NCBI RefSeq assembly: GCF_050624435.1
Contig: NC_134540.1
Span: 105,181,739-105,245,738, forward strand
DNA length: 64,000 bases
Direction: 5' to 3'
Origin: Tenrec ecaudatus
Lineage: Eukaryota > Chordata > Mammalia > Afrosoricida > Tenrecidae
Position numbers and translations under genes: made by a program. Positions 12,001 to 27,000 of this stretch are shown here, piece by piece; positions within the stretch are counted from its first letter, which is position 1, and the number at the start of each line of letters is the position of its first letter. The notes beneath the pieces are model-generated. The model was not told the origin of the DNA and ran no database searches. It saw only the letters and a program-made list of their open reading frames with translations.

Positions 12001-15000
12001 GGCTCCATGGCCGTGACTTTTGGGGGGGATGGAGGTAGCATGGGGGATAGGATTAAAGTACTTAAACATAGAAAAATGCATGGATATAGAAATTAATTTC
12101 CTAATAAGAGCTTAAAAAACACAACATAATCTGTGACGATAAACCCACATTAAAACTTGTTATTTTCATTGAAATCATACTTCCTTGGGCTGGTCTATTT
12201 TCCATCTAGGCATGTATGCACATAGGCAAAGAATCATGGTATCATTTTTCATCTTTTCAACAAGCAAATATTTGAAATTTTGAATATTTATACTTAATAT
12301 TTTTTAATGCAAACTGTCAGTTTACTATTTATGATTACTTAGATTTAAAATCATACATTAAGCAAACTCCCAAAGAACTGAAAAACTACTTTTGCAGTTT
12401 GGTGTGCTAGGTGCAATAGAGACTAAGAAAGCAATGCTCATTTCTGCCAGGGCATTCCATGTCTCTCACCTAATCTACTACATGATGGTACTTCTTTTAA
12501 CCTGTGGATGGGATATTTTCACAAGAGTCAAAGATAGTGGAGTAGGAGAAAGATACTACTGAACCAGAAAGTAAATTCTCATTTGCTTCCTAGGTTGAGG
12601 CTAGAAGGGGGCAGCATATTGGAGACAGACTGCTTATAATCTTCCTTAAAATAGTCACATTTGAAACACATGTATTATTGTTAAGAAAAAAGTATGAACA
12701 ATGGAGATTAAAAATTTGTTTCAATGTCAAAACTTCAAAGTTTTAGTTTATTTCAGTAATGCTTTCCAATTAACTTGTATTAATTTCATTTATTTAAGTA
12801 ACTTTGAGATCTAAGTTTACATTTGTAACCTTTCCACCACACCCTAAAAATTATTTCAGAATGATTGCTATCAAAACAGGGATCAATTTTCTATGAAATC
12901 CAGAACCTAAAGGGTAAGTTTCTATCTTTGGGGCACTTCTGTGATATTTTTAAGCTGATATTTATTGGAAGAAATTAACACCAATAAACTTACATTCTTC
13001 TTAAAACCAAAATATGCACCAATAAATGTTAGAGGCACCGAAATGCAGAACCACAGACCCAATATGGCAATCAGTGTTCCGAAAGGAATAGCTGCTGACG
13101 AGCCTTCTCCCCAGAGAATCAGGTTCATTATGAAGAAGTCAGCAAACACAATCCTGGAAGACAACACAGGGCTTTGAGTAAAACCAGGAGCAAAATGATA
13201 TACTAACAACTATGTCATTAGTAATATAATTCAAAAGAAAATGCCAAACGATCAAGTAGAGAAAAATCTGCTTCCTGGGAAAACCCCTTCCTGCTTTCCT
13301 CCCCCCTCACGGTCTCTTGTGAACACATTCCACTGTCTCCACATGAGGAAACTGTCCCGGTGCTCTGTGATGGTACCTCTAGTAAGTCTCTGGCTAGAAC
13401 AGAGGATGTACACTGGTACAGACAGGAACTGGAAACACGGGGAATCCAGGACAGATGATCCCTTCAGGACCAGTGATGAGAGTGGTGATATCGGGAGGGT
13501 GGAGGGAAGGTGGGGTAGAAAGGGGGAACAGATTACAAGGATCTACATATAGCCTCCTCCCTGGGGGATGGACAATGGAAGAGTGGGTGAAGGGAAACGT
13601 CGGACAGTGTAAGATATGACAAAATAATAATAATTTATAAATTATCAAGGGTTCATGAAGGAGGGAGGAACAGGAAGGGAGAGGGAAAAATGAGGAGCTG
13701 ATTCAAGGGCTCAAGTAGAAAGGCAATGTTTTGAGAACGATGATGGCAACAAATGTACAAATGTGCTTGACACAATGGATGTATATATAGATTGTGATAA
13801 GAATTGTACGAGCCCCCAATAAAATGATTTTAAAAAAAGTTTCTGGGAAAACTCCACTATCTTTTCATTCCATTAAGTTTTGAAAGCTCCATTGTTATTT
13901 TGTAAAAAAGCTAAAATTTTATGTAAAAGAACCTAAAAACAAACAAACAAACAAAACCCCACGCAAACCTTGTTTTATACTAGTAAAAGCTACCGTGTTA
14001 CATTAATTGCCACACTTACATGCAGGTATTTAAGAAAATCCCAAAGTCACTGTCATCGAGTCAATGGTGACTCCTGGCACCTTACCTAGTGTTTCTGAGC
14101 CTGTAAATCTCTGTGTGAGCAAAGCACCTCATCTTTCTCTCTTGGATGGCGATGGTTTGAGCTGCTGACCTCACCTGGCCCGCAGCATCCCCAGAGCTCC
14201 TTACATGCAGATGAGGACTTATCTCAACTTCTAGGGAGAGGTTTCCTAGCCACAATGCTTCCTCCTATCCCAGAAGATCACCAATTCCTCCGTGCTCACA
14301 GTACACTTCTACTCCTAGATCTGTTTGCTTTCCCTCTACTTACTTTCCCTGATCTAAATCAGTACTTTTAAGGAGCAGGGGGCAAGGAAGATAAATCAGA
14401 TAAGCATAGATTAGAAATATGAAAGAACCAGCATAAATTTCTGTAAAGCAAAAAAGCATTTGTAGAAGCATTCCAACGTTAGGGAATGAAAGGAGGGAGA
14501 GGGAGAGATGAGGAAGCAGGTTTCCCGATTTGAAATGGCTGGAGGACAAGGCTAGGTTTACACTCTAACTCTGCGGCGCATGCCCAGGGTGATGCGTGGG
14601 GCTGCAGTCCTCAGGGTCAGAGCTGGAAGCCTGCAGGCACTCGTCAGAGAAAGACGGGACTTGCCACTCCTGTGAGCAGCTGCCGTCCTGAACCTCCAAA
14701 GGGCACTTCGACCTGTCGTACACAGTTGCTATGAGCTGGCATGGACCCCGTGGCAGAGTTTGGTTTTACGTGGAGAAAATGGGAATAAGACTACAGACTC
14801 TTTCTTCGCAAGACATTTACTGGGGTAGAAAGACCTCGCGTGCCCCTCCTGTAAAGATGACAGAAACCCGATGGAGCAGAGCCTGGGTGGTGCTGCTTCG
14901 GTCACGGGGTCACTCTGTGTCAGAACAACAGTCAAGTCTGTAGGAATAGGAGAAAATGTAGACACAGCCCATAGAAAGGGAGAAATCAAGGATGTCAGAC

Positions 15001-18000
15001 ACGGGAAAGAATGCTTAAAAGGCATGGTTCTGACGGAGCTTATAAAAGACAGTCTTGGTGAACAGCCTCCTTGAATCTACAGCAGAGCCATGACACCAGA
15101 ACACGTGGCTCGAGGGAAGCACAATCGGGAATCGTGCTGGAATGGCTGAGAGGCGCGTGAACCTTCAATGGACGTAATAATTTGAGGGTGCTGACACTGA
15201 ACGTGCCCAAAGAGCCGGCTCTTACCAGTCACTTGTGGCCGGAAAGCGCCTTTACTTCTGACCGGCACAGTGTACAACTTGGGCTTTCTCTAGCACTGCT
15301 GATTGTTCAAGGGCTAGTTCTTAACCACCACACATTTGGGGGTTGAAGAGAAAGTGGATTCTACGTCTACAAGTAGAAGCAGGAGATGTCTGGTATCAGA
15401 AGTTGTCTTTTAGCGTGTAAAGGGCTTTTCAATGGTAATTGTTTATTTTTTGTTTTCTGTATATGTTCCTCTACTTAAGAGACTCTTAAACAGATAATAA
15501 TACTTTTTGATGAAACTCAAAAAATTTATGTTTGCCTGAACTAATTTCAGATAAAGTTTTTGTGTTTAAGTCAAAAGCTTTAAATGCAGTCTTGCATGAC
15601 AACAGGTAAGTCTGATTACTAAAGACTAAGAAAAACTAAGACTTTTGAAAAAGAGAATATAAAAATTTTCAAGTCTAAAAGGTGCTTTTCTCAGATAATG
15701 TGTGCAGTGGTCATTCAACAAATATTTACTATCTACTTTTCACACCCTTTGACAAAATTAAACTCACTTTATCACGTGGTTCAGAGAGAGAAAATTGAAG
15801 ATTTAGGACACACACAATTTGGGGACTAAATTATGACTAGAATAGCAAGCAATTATTGTATATTCACTTACCCAGGACAAAGAAATGATGTTAACAAGAC
15901 GTTTGTTTTCCACTTCTCACCTCCAAAAGCTAGAGAAGAAAACAAAAATAGTGAAACATAGACTTTAAGCCAACCAAACATCGAAGCAGTAGTCCACAAA
16001 CTGTTAAATAGCACTGGGTGCTCGGTCCTCAGAAAGGACAGCTGCAAATGTTCTGATATTTACTTGAAATGATCAAACCAAGGACGCATGTTCAGGATCT
16101 ACTCTACACTGCAGAATTTTGTACTGGCAGACAGTAAATTCCTATCAAAAGAACGTCATCTGGGCCAGTGTTTCATTTTGAATTCAAAACAAGACAAACT
16201 GCCTAAAATGCCAGACAGTATTGACAAACAGGGCTGGCTGGGGACAGAAAAAGCACAGTGTGGACTGTCCCTTCTCCCTCTCCTATGGTCAGTTTTGAAA
16301 TTTGCTATAAAACCAGAAGCGCCCAAGTTCAACAAGCACTGCATTTGTTTTCTAACCGCCTTGATGGTTAGGGCTCCTCCAGCCCTGCAATGAGTGGTAG
16401 TGGGCATCAGATAGCAGATCACGTGCCTAAAAAGAGAGAGCAAACTTGCACATGGACCTTTGGCTTTCCTTTACCCCTTTCCAACTTGTGCTTTTTAAAA
16501 TTCACTTAAAATTTATCAAATTTGAAGGATAGAGTAAAAAAATAAAGGCACTCTCTTCTAGTCTCAGGTTAAAAGGTAGAGAGGAACTGGTTGAGATCTG
16601 AGAACTACTTTGATTTTTTTAAATAATAGTTTGTAAGTTTGCCAACCACACTAAAAGAAAATGACAAATATGTTGTGGAATTACTAATTTTTAGCTTTAT
16701 ACAATTCTAATAAAAATTCAAATTATCAGTTGAAACATTAGAAATGATTCTATAAAATGAAGTTTGTGACTACGATCATGTGACAATCTTTAGTAATGTT
16801 CTGATTAACATGCCGCGTAATCTATCACTTGATCTCCCTTTTGGGCCATTTTATTGTTTCAGCTTACAAAAAAGTGTGTGTCTGTGGTAATACATGTGCA
16901 TTTCGCTTCTGTTGAATCCCCTCTGACCCTGAACCAGGGATGGGAACAGCCTTGCTGTCATGCAGAGTGCACTGGAAAGTGCATGATTGCAGATGCAGTT
17001 AGGTTAACACCTCATCATTTGATCTCCCTTTTGATCCATTTTAAATCTGTTCTAGTTTTAATATGTTCTGCTTTCTTTTGTATCGAGGTTTTCCCCATTT
17101 TATCTTGTCTTTTTAAAATGTTTTTCTGTATATGAAATCCAGGATAGGCAAGTCAGTAAAGTCAGTAACTGAATTAATGTTTCCATGGGAGTCTAGGACA
17201 GGGAAGGTTGGGGGCAATGGAGAGCTTATAATAAAGAGTACAAGAATGAGGAACATGTTCTAAAATTGACTGTAGTGATGATTGTACAACTCTTCATGAT
17301 TTGACTGAACTGTCAAGGTCTATTACATTTAGATGATATGCTGACAAAATCCCAACATACTACTTTCCTGCAGCCGGGCGACTGAAAGGGTGCGATGGCA
17401 GAGATCTGGCTAGGGAAGGCGTACAGATGAGAATGTCAAGCAGAGGGAACATCATGTGGGAAAGTCCTTGGGCAGGTTTGTAAAAATTCCTATCTTGTAT
17501 GAAGAACCAAAAGAAAGCTAGTGTAGCTGGATTGAGAAACAGGGGCCTGTGGTTGGAGGGGCGGGGGAAGGGGGACAGTTGGGGACCAGACTCCTGACTG
17601 TGTTAGGCATTAAGGAAAAAAGAATTTCCCCAAAGACTTAGATGTTTACACTGACTTACACACACAAGGGGGTACTCCCCCAAACCAGAATTGCGCTGGG
17701 CAGAGTGGAGCTTTTGTAGTACCCATTTTCCTCACTTGAGCAACTCGCTCTGAGTGCGTGCACCCAGTGGGTCGTCTGGGAAGGTTCTCTCTGGTCACAG
17801 TGAGTTTTTTTCTTAAAAGCTGTCTCGCTTGAACTGCACTTTTTGTGATGGCTGATTTAAAAGAACAGGGTGAGCTTTGAAATTTTGTTTCCTGATCAAG
17901 AAAAATGCCGCAGAAACTGCTGTGATGTTGAACACAGCTTACAAGGACAGCGCTGTGGGGAAAACTGAAGCACACGTGGTTCTCTTGTTCCAAAAAAGGT

Positions 18001-21000
18001 GAAATGTTGACTGATGATAAACCTCCTTCTGGAAGTCCCTCAACTTCCCGAAAGAATGAAAATGTCGACTTGCAGTGTATTTGGAATCCGTTCCACCAGG
18101 TCAGACTGCTAATCAAATTTTCAATTTAGAAGTTCTGGAAAGATAGCGTAACAGTGTGCAACAAAAAAAGGTCTGATCTGTGGCAGATAGGGGACTGGTT
18201 CTGTCACCAAGACAATGCACCTGCTCAAGCAGCCATCTGCGTGTGCCAGATTTGGGCAAAAAAAATCCCCCAAACCCAGCATGTCTCTCCTGCCTCACAC
18301 GGTTCTCACCTGACCGCAATCCTTGCGATTTCTTTTTGTTTCCGTGAGTGAAGAGGGACACAAAAGGACAGCGCTTTGAAAAAGTAGAAGAGATGATAAA
18401 AAAAAGCGAGGGAGGTGCTGTCAGCCATCCAGACAGATGAGTTTGAAAAATGTTTCCAAGAATGGAATAGCAGATTTGATAAATGTATTAAGTGTAGTGG
18501 AGAGTACTTTAAAAGTGATAAGGTTGTTTTTAAGTTGAAAAAAATTTTCCAGTTTTTTTGGGTACCCCCTTGTATATATACACAGAATATTTTTAATGCT
18601 TAGGAAAGAATTGTACCTGGCAAAGATAAGCTATTTGTTTCTACCAGTGCTTACTTTAAGGTAACTTACGTAACTCTACTGTGCTTTACCTCAAATTTAG
18701 TCAGGAAACTGTGGGAGATCCTAGTTCTTTAAATGTTTTAAATCACAAATTACTCAATAAGACTTTATATTCCTCAGTGCCGCCAAACCTGGTATTCACA
18801 GGCCTGGAGAGGCTGCTTTTTAAGTTGTCTCATCACAAACCCGCCCTTACAATTCAAAATACATTTTGAACTGAACTTCATTTTACTTCAGAAAAGTAGA
18901 ACATAAAAAATGTAACTAATTACATTACAAAAAGTAACTTACTCCGGGGCTCTTTTTAAACAGTGAGCTCTTAATTTACTTTCAATACAGTTGCTGGTTA
19001 TCAACACTTAACTGAGACAATTTTAAGTATGACATCTCACATGTAAAAAAACACCTACTTGTATGTATTATCTGTTTTAGTTATCAAATAAGGGGCTGCT
19101 TGTTTCTATATTTTCTTCTTTTACAAGTCTACATACGCTTCTAGGAAAATAGCAAATCTAAGTTAAGTTGTCTTGTTGAAATTTTAGTAAATCAACCCTT
19201 AAAAGAAAAAGGAGAGAAAGAATGGTGTGTAAGAAACACATAAATTTTCTTACTTCTCTGCATGGGATTTGTGAACAACTAAATCTAGGGACAGTCCTTC
19301 CCTTCATAGGAGCGATCACCAGCCAGGTCTCTTTGGACAATACATACCTATAAAGAGCTGTAATATGTGATACAAGGGTTCAGACCCATTGATGGCATAC
19401 ATGTGACTGATTTGACACTTAATCAGAGTAGAAACGTAAACTTACATTTGTAGAATCTGGCAGCAACGTAGCCTGCAGGAGTCCCCAGAAGCACCCACAA
19501 GACCACAGCACAGGTCATCAACGCTCCTCTGTTGGCAGGTGACAAAAATCCCAGGCAAGCAAAAACTGAAAGAAAAAAAGGTTATCATCAAATGTATCAA
19601 TGGCTCCTCTTTTGTAAAATGATGAAGAATCCTCTGCTCTGAAATGAGAACACAACTTCATGAACACACAGGCAGCCACACAGACTCTTCAAGAACACTT
19701 AATGTACTGCATTTATTTGCTCACAAACACAGCCAACTCCACATTAGAAGTATCTTATGAGAGTCCACAGACCCCACTTTCTTTTTTGGGGGAAGGCTGA
19801 CTAAATGTTGAGAGGCTTTCAGCTTTACAGAGATTCAAGTGCAGCTGTTAAAAGAAATAGGAATAAAAAACCATTTCCACTATGATGATTACTTTGGTCC
19901 AGTTTATAACCAAAACTAGGTTCAAATTTGGGCTCCTTAAGGGGCATATGAAGAATCAAGCCTTTGGGCACAGCTAATCCATGATCTTGAGAGTTAAAGA
20001 ACTCTTACAAGTACTCTTATTTTGGAAAATTGGTTTTCAACTAACTACTAAAACTTAAAATAAGTATTTCCTGCTTTTCAATCTTCACTTAACACTTACA
20101 CAGAGTCACAAAAGTCATGATTAAGATCTGTGTCCCTGATCCTAGGAAGACAGACAGCAGCATCCCTTTTCGTGGAGGGCGGAAAATATCACCGTGAACT
20201 AGTTTCCACCCAAATTCTTCCTGGGCATCTTCCTAAAAGGGAATAAAATAGTTTTAATTTTTCATGTAGTATCACCAAGACAAGTAGACAATTCATTCAC
20301 AGCTGAACATGATGTTACATAAAATTAAAGAAAAAAATTTAATGTGTCAGTCCTGATTTCAAATCTGAAAATATGAAGCGTGACTTGAAACTGTGGCTTT
20401 CTTGATTTGCTTTTAAAGGAATGTCATGTGGTAAGGTCTATAAATATAGCTATTGAGAAATTTTAAAAAGAAACAGAACAATGTGACAGCTAATTTCTCT
20501 ATGTGAAACTTTATAATCCAATTTGATGATTTAACTTTTAGACGATATTCTAATGATAACCTCCAAAATAGCAAAATATTAGCTTTCATGTTATACTTAC
20601 TTTGCTAATGCAGTAAGCTTATAATATATTAATAAATTTGTATCACTAGCCCAAACTACATGCAAACACGTTGCTCTTAGATGCTGTTAAATGGGCCTCT
20701 GACACATGGTGGCCTTTATACACAAAAGGGTTTACATTGGCTGATTTTTTTCCTGTTGTTGTTAGGTGCTTTTGAATCTGTTCCTAGGTACAAAGAGAAA
20801 ACACTACACAGACCTTCCCCAGTCTCATAATTATGCTACGCCTGAGGCCAGTGTTTCAGCCTGTGTCATTTAAAACATTTGGTCAACTCATTTCAGTGAG
20901 GCTCTTCCTGTTTTGCAGACCCTGTGCAAAGCCTCATCACCCGCACTTCCAAGGAGCACCCTGTCTGTACTTCCCAGACAGATGTGCTATGGTGGCAGGT

Positions 21001-24000
21001 CATGGCACTTTCAACATTTCTCACTCAAATGCATCCATTCTTCCACAGTATTCCCTATTCACTGTCCAGCTTTCACACAGATGTAAGGTGACTGAAAATG
21101 TCACGGGCTGAGTGAGTCCGGCACACCTTCATCCTTAACCCCAAGCCAAACTCAGTGCTGGCTCACAGTGACCCTCTGGGGGTTCCCGAAACAAACTGTT
21201 CACAGGAGTAGAAAGTAGTCTTTCTCCTGCGGAGCTGCTGGTGGTTTCAAACTGCAAACCATGAAGACTCTAGCCCAACCACTACCCCAGGGCTCCTTAA
21301 AGTGACATCTTTGAAGAGGTCTTGTGCAGATTTGCAAAATGCAGTATGTTACTTATATCTTGAATGCTGTTCCCATTAACATTGACAGTGGAGCCAAGTA
21401 AAATGAAATCCTTGACAATTTCAGTGTTTTCTCCTTTTATCACGGTGGTCCAATTGTGAGAATTTCTGTTTTCTTTACATTGAGTTGCAATTGATAACAA
21501 AGGCTGCCATGTTTAATCCTCATCAGTAAGAGTGTCAAGCTTTCTTTGCTTTTAGCAAGCCAAGTTGTATCATCTGCGTCACTAAGATTGTTCCTTTGTC
21601 TCACACAGTCCTGCCTCTCAGACATTTTGCTCACCACGCCGACCGAATTAGTGTGGGCATAGGCTGCAACTCCAGCAACACATCGGTCCTGATCTGTAAC
21701 CATGCAGTGGTCCCTTGTCTGTTTTCAGTGACCATCTCTTGATCTGCGTACAGGTTCCACATAAGCACAATGAAATGTTCTGGATCCCCATGCTTCCTTT
21801 TGGTATCTGTAGTCAGTTATGAACCACATAGTCAAATGCCTTCCCATAGTGAATAAAACACAATTAAACAACTCTACTGTCCTCTGCTTTCAGCCAAGGT
21901 CCACCTGACATCAGTTAGGATATCCTTTGTTTCAAGACCTCTTCGGAATTCAGTTTGAATTTCTGGAAGCTCTCTTTGATGTACTGCTGCAACTACTTCA
22001 ACATTATTTTCAGCAAAATGTTATTTGTATGTGGAATCAATGATATTTTGGATAATTTCTGCATTCTGTTGGGTCACCCTTCTTTGGAATAGGAATAAAT
22101 GTGGATCGCTTCCAGTCATCTGGCCAAGTATGTCTCTTCTAAATTTCCAAATGGCATAGATTAGTAAATGCTTCTAAGCTTAGCACTAGTTTGTTGAAAC
22201 ATTTCACTTGGTTTTTCCTTAATTCCTACAGTTTTTGTTTCTCACTAATGCCTTCAGTCTACCTTGGAGTTCCTCCTATAAAACAACTGTTTCTCAATCA
22301 TATGCCACCTCTTCACAGTATTTTTAGAACAGTGACTCTCTATAGTCCTTTATCTTCTGCGGGTGATTCCTAGAACATTCTGCATTTTACCAACAGAATC
22401 CTTCAGTATTGCAATTTGAGGCTATCATGGATTTGTTTAAAATTTCAACTTCAACCTGAACTTTCATGTAAGCAATTGATGGTCAGTTCTACAGTGGGTA
22501 TTGGCTTTTTCTGAGCTGATAATACTGTGTCTCTCCATTGTCTCTCATGTAGACAATGAAAAAGGTATTTGCTATGAAGTAGTTGGTTTTCAAAACTGTA
22601 TCATATGATCTTCAGCTTCATTGCTATCAAGGCCACATTTCCCAAATACCAAGCCTTTTTCTGTTTCCAACTTCTACATTCCAGTAATTATGCATCTTGA
22701 TTCCAAATATGCATTTGATTGCATGTCTGATCAATTTCAAGCTGAAGAAGTAAAACTTCAAATTCTACATCGCTGATATTCGTAGCTGCATACATTTGAG
22801 TAATAGTTTTATCAAATAGATAGGTATCACTGAAAGACAGACCATGAAACATTCTTTTAGGTGATGAATGTGACACTCTCTTGAATATGACTGTCGGGCT
22901 CAAAATGGCTAATACTAGTTCACTTCAGCTCACTAATGGTAGGACATCATCAATCATTAAGCTTTCATTTAATTTCTGATGACTTCCAATTTTCCTAGGT
23001 TCATACTGCATACATTCCAATTATTAATAGATGTTTATAGCTCTTTATCGTTGCCCTCCATCAGCAAATGAAGGTCCGGAAAGCTTTGCTCATCTGTCAT
23101 TAAAGTCTTTTGGAGAAGACAGTTCCTCCCCAGTCATATTTTGACTGTCTTCCAACCTGTGGGGCTCATCTTCCAGCAGTGTAGCAGATGTTTTGCTGCA
23201 GTTCATAAGGTTTTCAGGGGCTGATCCCCTCAACAGTGTACTGCCAATCCCTTCTTTGCAGTCTGCTCCTAGTCTAGAGCTCTGCTGAAACCTGTTCGTC
23301 CTGGGAGACACTGCTGATATTTGAAATGCTAGTGGCACACCGTCCAGCCTCAACACGCAAGCCCCACAGTATGGTGAGCTGACAGATAAGTGGTGCAGAG
23401 CCACCAAGAAGGTGAAAATCCTAACACTGAGCAACCACTGCCCTTAGACACAACACATACACAGTGGCCTAAACAATGCCTCCATTTGATGGGTTAATAG
23501 ACATTTTAAAAATAGCTATCCACAATGCATTGTTATTTTATATAAAAATGCTTATTTAGGATTTCTCTGTTCAGCAATCCTTTGAAATCTGCCTACAGGG
23601 TTATTTTCCTTTCCATTTCTACATAAATTCTTCAGTAGGGGTCCACTGTGGTCAACTGTTTCTGTTAGTTCGGAAATGATATTGTAACTCCATTTTTGAA
23701 AGTTCAGTTTTGGGGGGTACATGATTGTAGGTCAACAGTTAGTTTCCCTCATCAATTTAAAAATATTACTCCATGATCTTTGGCTTCCATTGTCAATTTA
23801 ATTGTTAGCCCTTTGCAGGTGCCAGTTTGTCTGCTTGTTTGTTTTTGTCCTCTGATTCTAAGATCTTCTCCTTGTCTTTGGTGTTCAATGGTTTTATCAC
23901 AATTGATCTAGGGTGAATTTAAAAATATTATACTTGAGAAATTATGCTTCCTTTTATCTATGGATTCTCATCTTTCATCTTCATCTGTTCTGAAACATTT

Positions 24001-27000
24001 TTAACAGAAATTTTTTCACATATTTTATACTCTGTAATAAGTCCAGTGACTGAAATTTTTTGGAGGGGAGGAAGAGTGTCTAAATCCAATTATTATATAT
24101 TATTAATCTCTGTTGGAAAATTCATATTTAATTGATCTTGAATTAGAGGAATTCTGAGAACTTAAATATTAGAGACTTTCTTTCTGAGGATTTCTACTTG
24201 ATTCTGCAAAGAATCAGATGGTACTTACTGACCTAGATCCGTTTTGGTCCCATTTCAAGAATCCAGTCATAATGGTGGGGTTCAGCTCCCTCATTACTAA
24301 CCCAGGGTTTAATCTCCTAACTGGGTGAAGTCTTAATATAGCCACTGACCCACATACAGGGTTTCCTGTTCTGATTTCAGCTCACCTGTTAGAAGGTAGA
24401 GTGAAGGAGTCCTGGGAGACCTCTTTTATCTATCATAAGCTGAAATGTATCAACAACTGTGGTCCATTTATGGATTTATTTATGCATTCATTTAATGAAT
24501 ATTTATCAAGCACCAACTACATGCTAGGGATTATCTGAAATACCAGAAATACAACAGTGCCCGATGACCAGAAATGTAGTCAGTATAGTTGGTACAGAAC
24601 TTTATAGAGAAAGAATACAGGATTAGATTATTTGGATATGACAGGCAGTATGAAAACCCTAGTGGCACAGTGGATTAAGCAATGAGCTATTAGCCAAAAG
24701 GTCAGTGGTTCAAATCCACTAGTTGCTCAACAGGAGAAAAGTAAAGCTGTCAGATCCCACGGAGATTTATAGTCTCAAAAATTCAAAGGCATAGCAGTTC
24801 TACTCTGTCCTACAGGGTTGCTATGAGTCAGAACTGACTGGATGGCAATGATCTGGTCTTATTTATAGACATGACAAAGACTTTTACTCAGAGTTAAGGG
24901 GAAGCTGAGAGCAGCATGATCAGGAGTGACATGATCTCACTTAAGCTTTAACGGGCTCACTGACTATTTCTCTGTAAAGGACTGGAGGGAGGAAAAGAGT
25001 GAGAGTGAGATGTAAACAATGCAGCTACTGCCATATTCTCCAGGGTGGCTCTATACAATTAAAAACTGTGATGAGTATCATGAAATTATGTAAATACAAT
25101 ATTTAGCAAGATATATAAACCAACTAAAATTATGAGAAAAAACAGAAATCTCCAAAATTTATAAATATTGGTATATTCTTTTCTAATTAGAACAGGATGG
25201 AAAAGTTGGAGAGAAAGGCTGAAGAAACTAGGGAAGAGAAAAAAAAAGAAAAACTTGAGTTTTTGTATTCATTTAGAAATTACTGCAATTCTTATAATTT
25301 TCAGTTTGCTGTTATAAAATAAAATATAATTTGCATATCATTATGCAACTCAATGTGCTTTAAGAATAAACAAAACAAGAAACTCCAGGTTGTTAAATTG
25401 CTTTGAATATACCAAAATGTCAAAATAATAAAAATTCAGCTTAAACATCCACATATAGAAATATTTAACACACACATATGTACAGATATACAATTAAAAC
25501 TCATTGGGAGACTGTCCACTCTATTCTGCCATTTATTTCACAAACCAGGTGTATGCTGGGTATGGAGATTTTGACCAGAAGGTGGCACAAGAATGAGACA
25601 CGAGGACACAGTTAGCTACACTATTTTGCACCAGGCTAAATGACAGGGATGAGAGTATGACCAGTAGTTCAGCTCTGGGGATTTAGCTTTGTCTCTAGAA
25701 CGCAGAGGACATTTCTAGAGGATACCAAATATCTACCATTTTCTTAAATTCAATATCACCTTTTAAAAGGCAGTTCTGCCAAAGCTATTTAGGCTTGTTC
25801 CAAAGTAAAAATAATGACTGCGATTGGCCAGAGAGTAGTTGAAAAGTTTCCACTCACCGTAGAATCCATCTGATTATATCTGGCAATATCTTTATGTAGA
25901 GTCCGTAACATGATCATAGCTACCATTCCGGATAGAAAGAGGACGATAACCAGGGAATTCATTATGCTGTAGAAAGAAGCACACCACAATGCATTTCTAG
26001 TGGGACTTCTGAAGTGGTGAAACATGATGTACAATGGCTCACTGAGTAACAGTAAATGGCTCTGATCAATTTTAATATGAAAACGTTGTGACCTATAGCT
26101 TAACCAATTCAATAGTCTATGCTCTTCCATGTTTCCTCCCTTTGGATTTCTCAGTTTACATACAGTACAATGTTGCTGTCTACTTAGAACTATATGTACC
26201 ACCAAAATGAGAAGAATGCGGATTTGTCTGCTGCAGATTCACTTTTTCCCCTGGCTGACATTAACTAACTTAACTGTCTCTGAATCACTGCAGAACAAAT
26301 CGCAAGGGATTAAAAACTGATCCCACCCTCAGAAGTTTGCTGAGGAACCAATGTACAGGGTAAATTAGTGATATCAAAAGGATTAACTAGCTTAATAGAA
26401 AATGGCACCATAAATAACTTTCTGTAAAAAACTTCTGAGTCATGCTTTGAAAAGAATAATGATTGAAAAAACCACCAACAACAGTAAACACAGCAACTAT
26501 TTATTTGGTACTCTTATTTGACAGCTAACTTGCTTAAATTCAATATTTCACTATCTGATTTAATCCATATCAAGATCCTGTGAGGTAACGATTTCTAGAC
26601 AAAGAGACATACTGAAAAAGTGATTTGCCTTTACTCACAAGCAGTAACTTAAAGCTAGACCTCGAACCAACGTCTATCTGATTCAGAAGTCCAAACTTTG
26701 AATAATGGGAAAGGATCAACGATCAAATGAGATGTTCAAAGGGGCAAAAATTAGAATCAGCACAAAACATAAAGTCGATTAACTGTACTCTTACCTAAAC
26801 CACTGAATGTGGGTATGAGGCATAGATTCCAAAATATAATCCCATCTGGATGCCCATCTGATTTTTTTATCTTCCTACAGGGAAGGGAGGGTAGAAAAAA
26901 CAAATGAGACCTTAAAAATGCATTGACTATAAATTTCAAAACTTCAATTCACCACTTGTCTGTCTTTCCGTTTAATCAACAACTGCAACTTCTAATTATC

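Larger units (their letters stand above)
11113..12993 (-). other. TM9SF2: TM9SF2 intron 13
   Basis: 1881 bp. SINE pieces lie at 11660-12022; elsewhere the sequence is AT-rich and unique. The 121-codon plus-strand frame at 11491-11856 runs into the antisense SINE and is not a gene. Confidence 0.85.
13154..15871 (-). other. TM9SF2: TM9SF2 intron 12
   Basis: 2718 bp. It contains a retroelement 3' end (13385-13838) and a SINE (14040-14199). 14300-15870 shows no element I can name. Confidence 0.85.
15930..19445 (-). other. TM9SF2: TM9SF2 intron 11
   Basis: 3516 bp. It holds an L1-like 3' fragment (16880-17340) and a mariner relic (17665-18572). 15930-16850 and 18600-19440 show nothing recognisable. 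Confidence 0.85.
20233..25857 (-). other. TM9SF2: TM9SF2 intron 9
   Basis: 5625 bp. It contains an RTE/BovB LINE (20745-23440) with a SINE inserted, an old L1 fragment (23580-24240), a short MIR-like piece near 24480-24560 and a SINE (24652-24850). 24860-25850 shows no element I can name. Confidence 0.85.

Noticed and set aside
17646..18116. 156-codon minus-strand frame, the longest in the window
   Set aside because: It is antisense to the mariner transposase relic.
24652..24720. tRNA gene (A and B box-like sequence)
   Set aside because: The head of a SINE with a degraded tRNA-like promoter; no cloverleaf and followed by the SINE body. The same holds for the other SINE heads.
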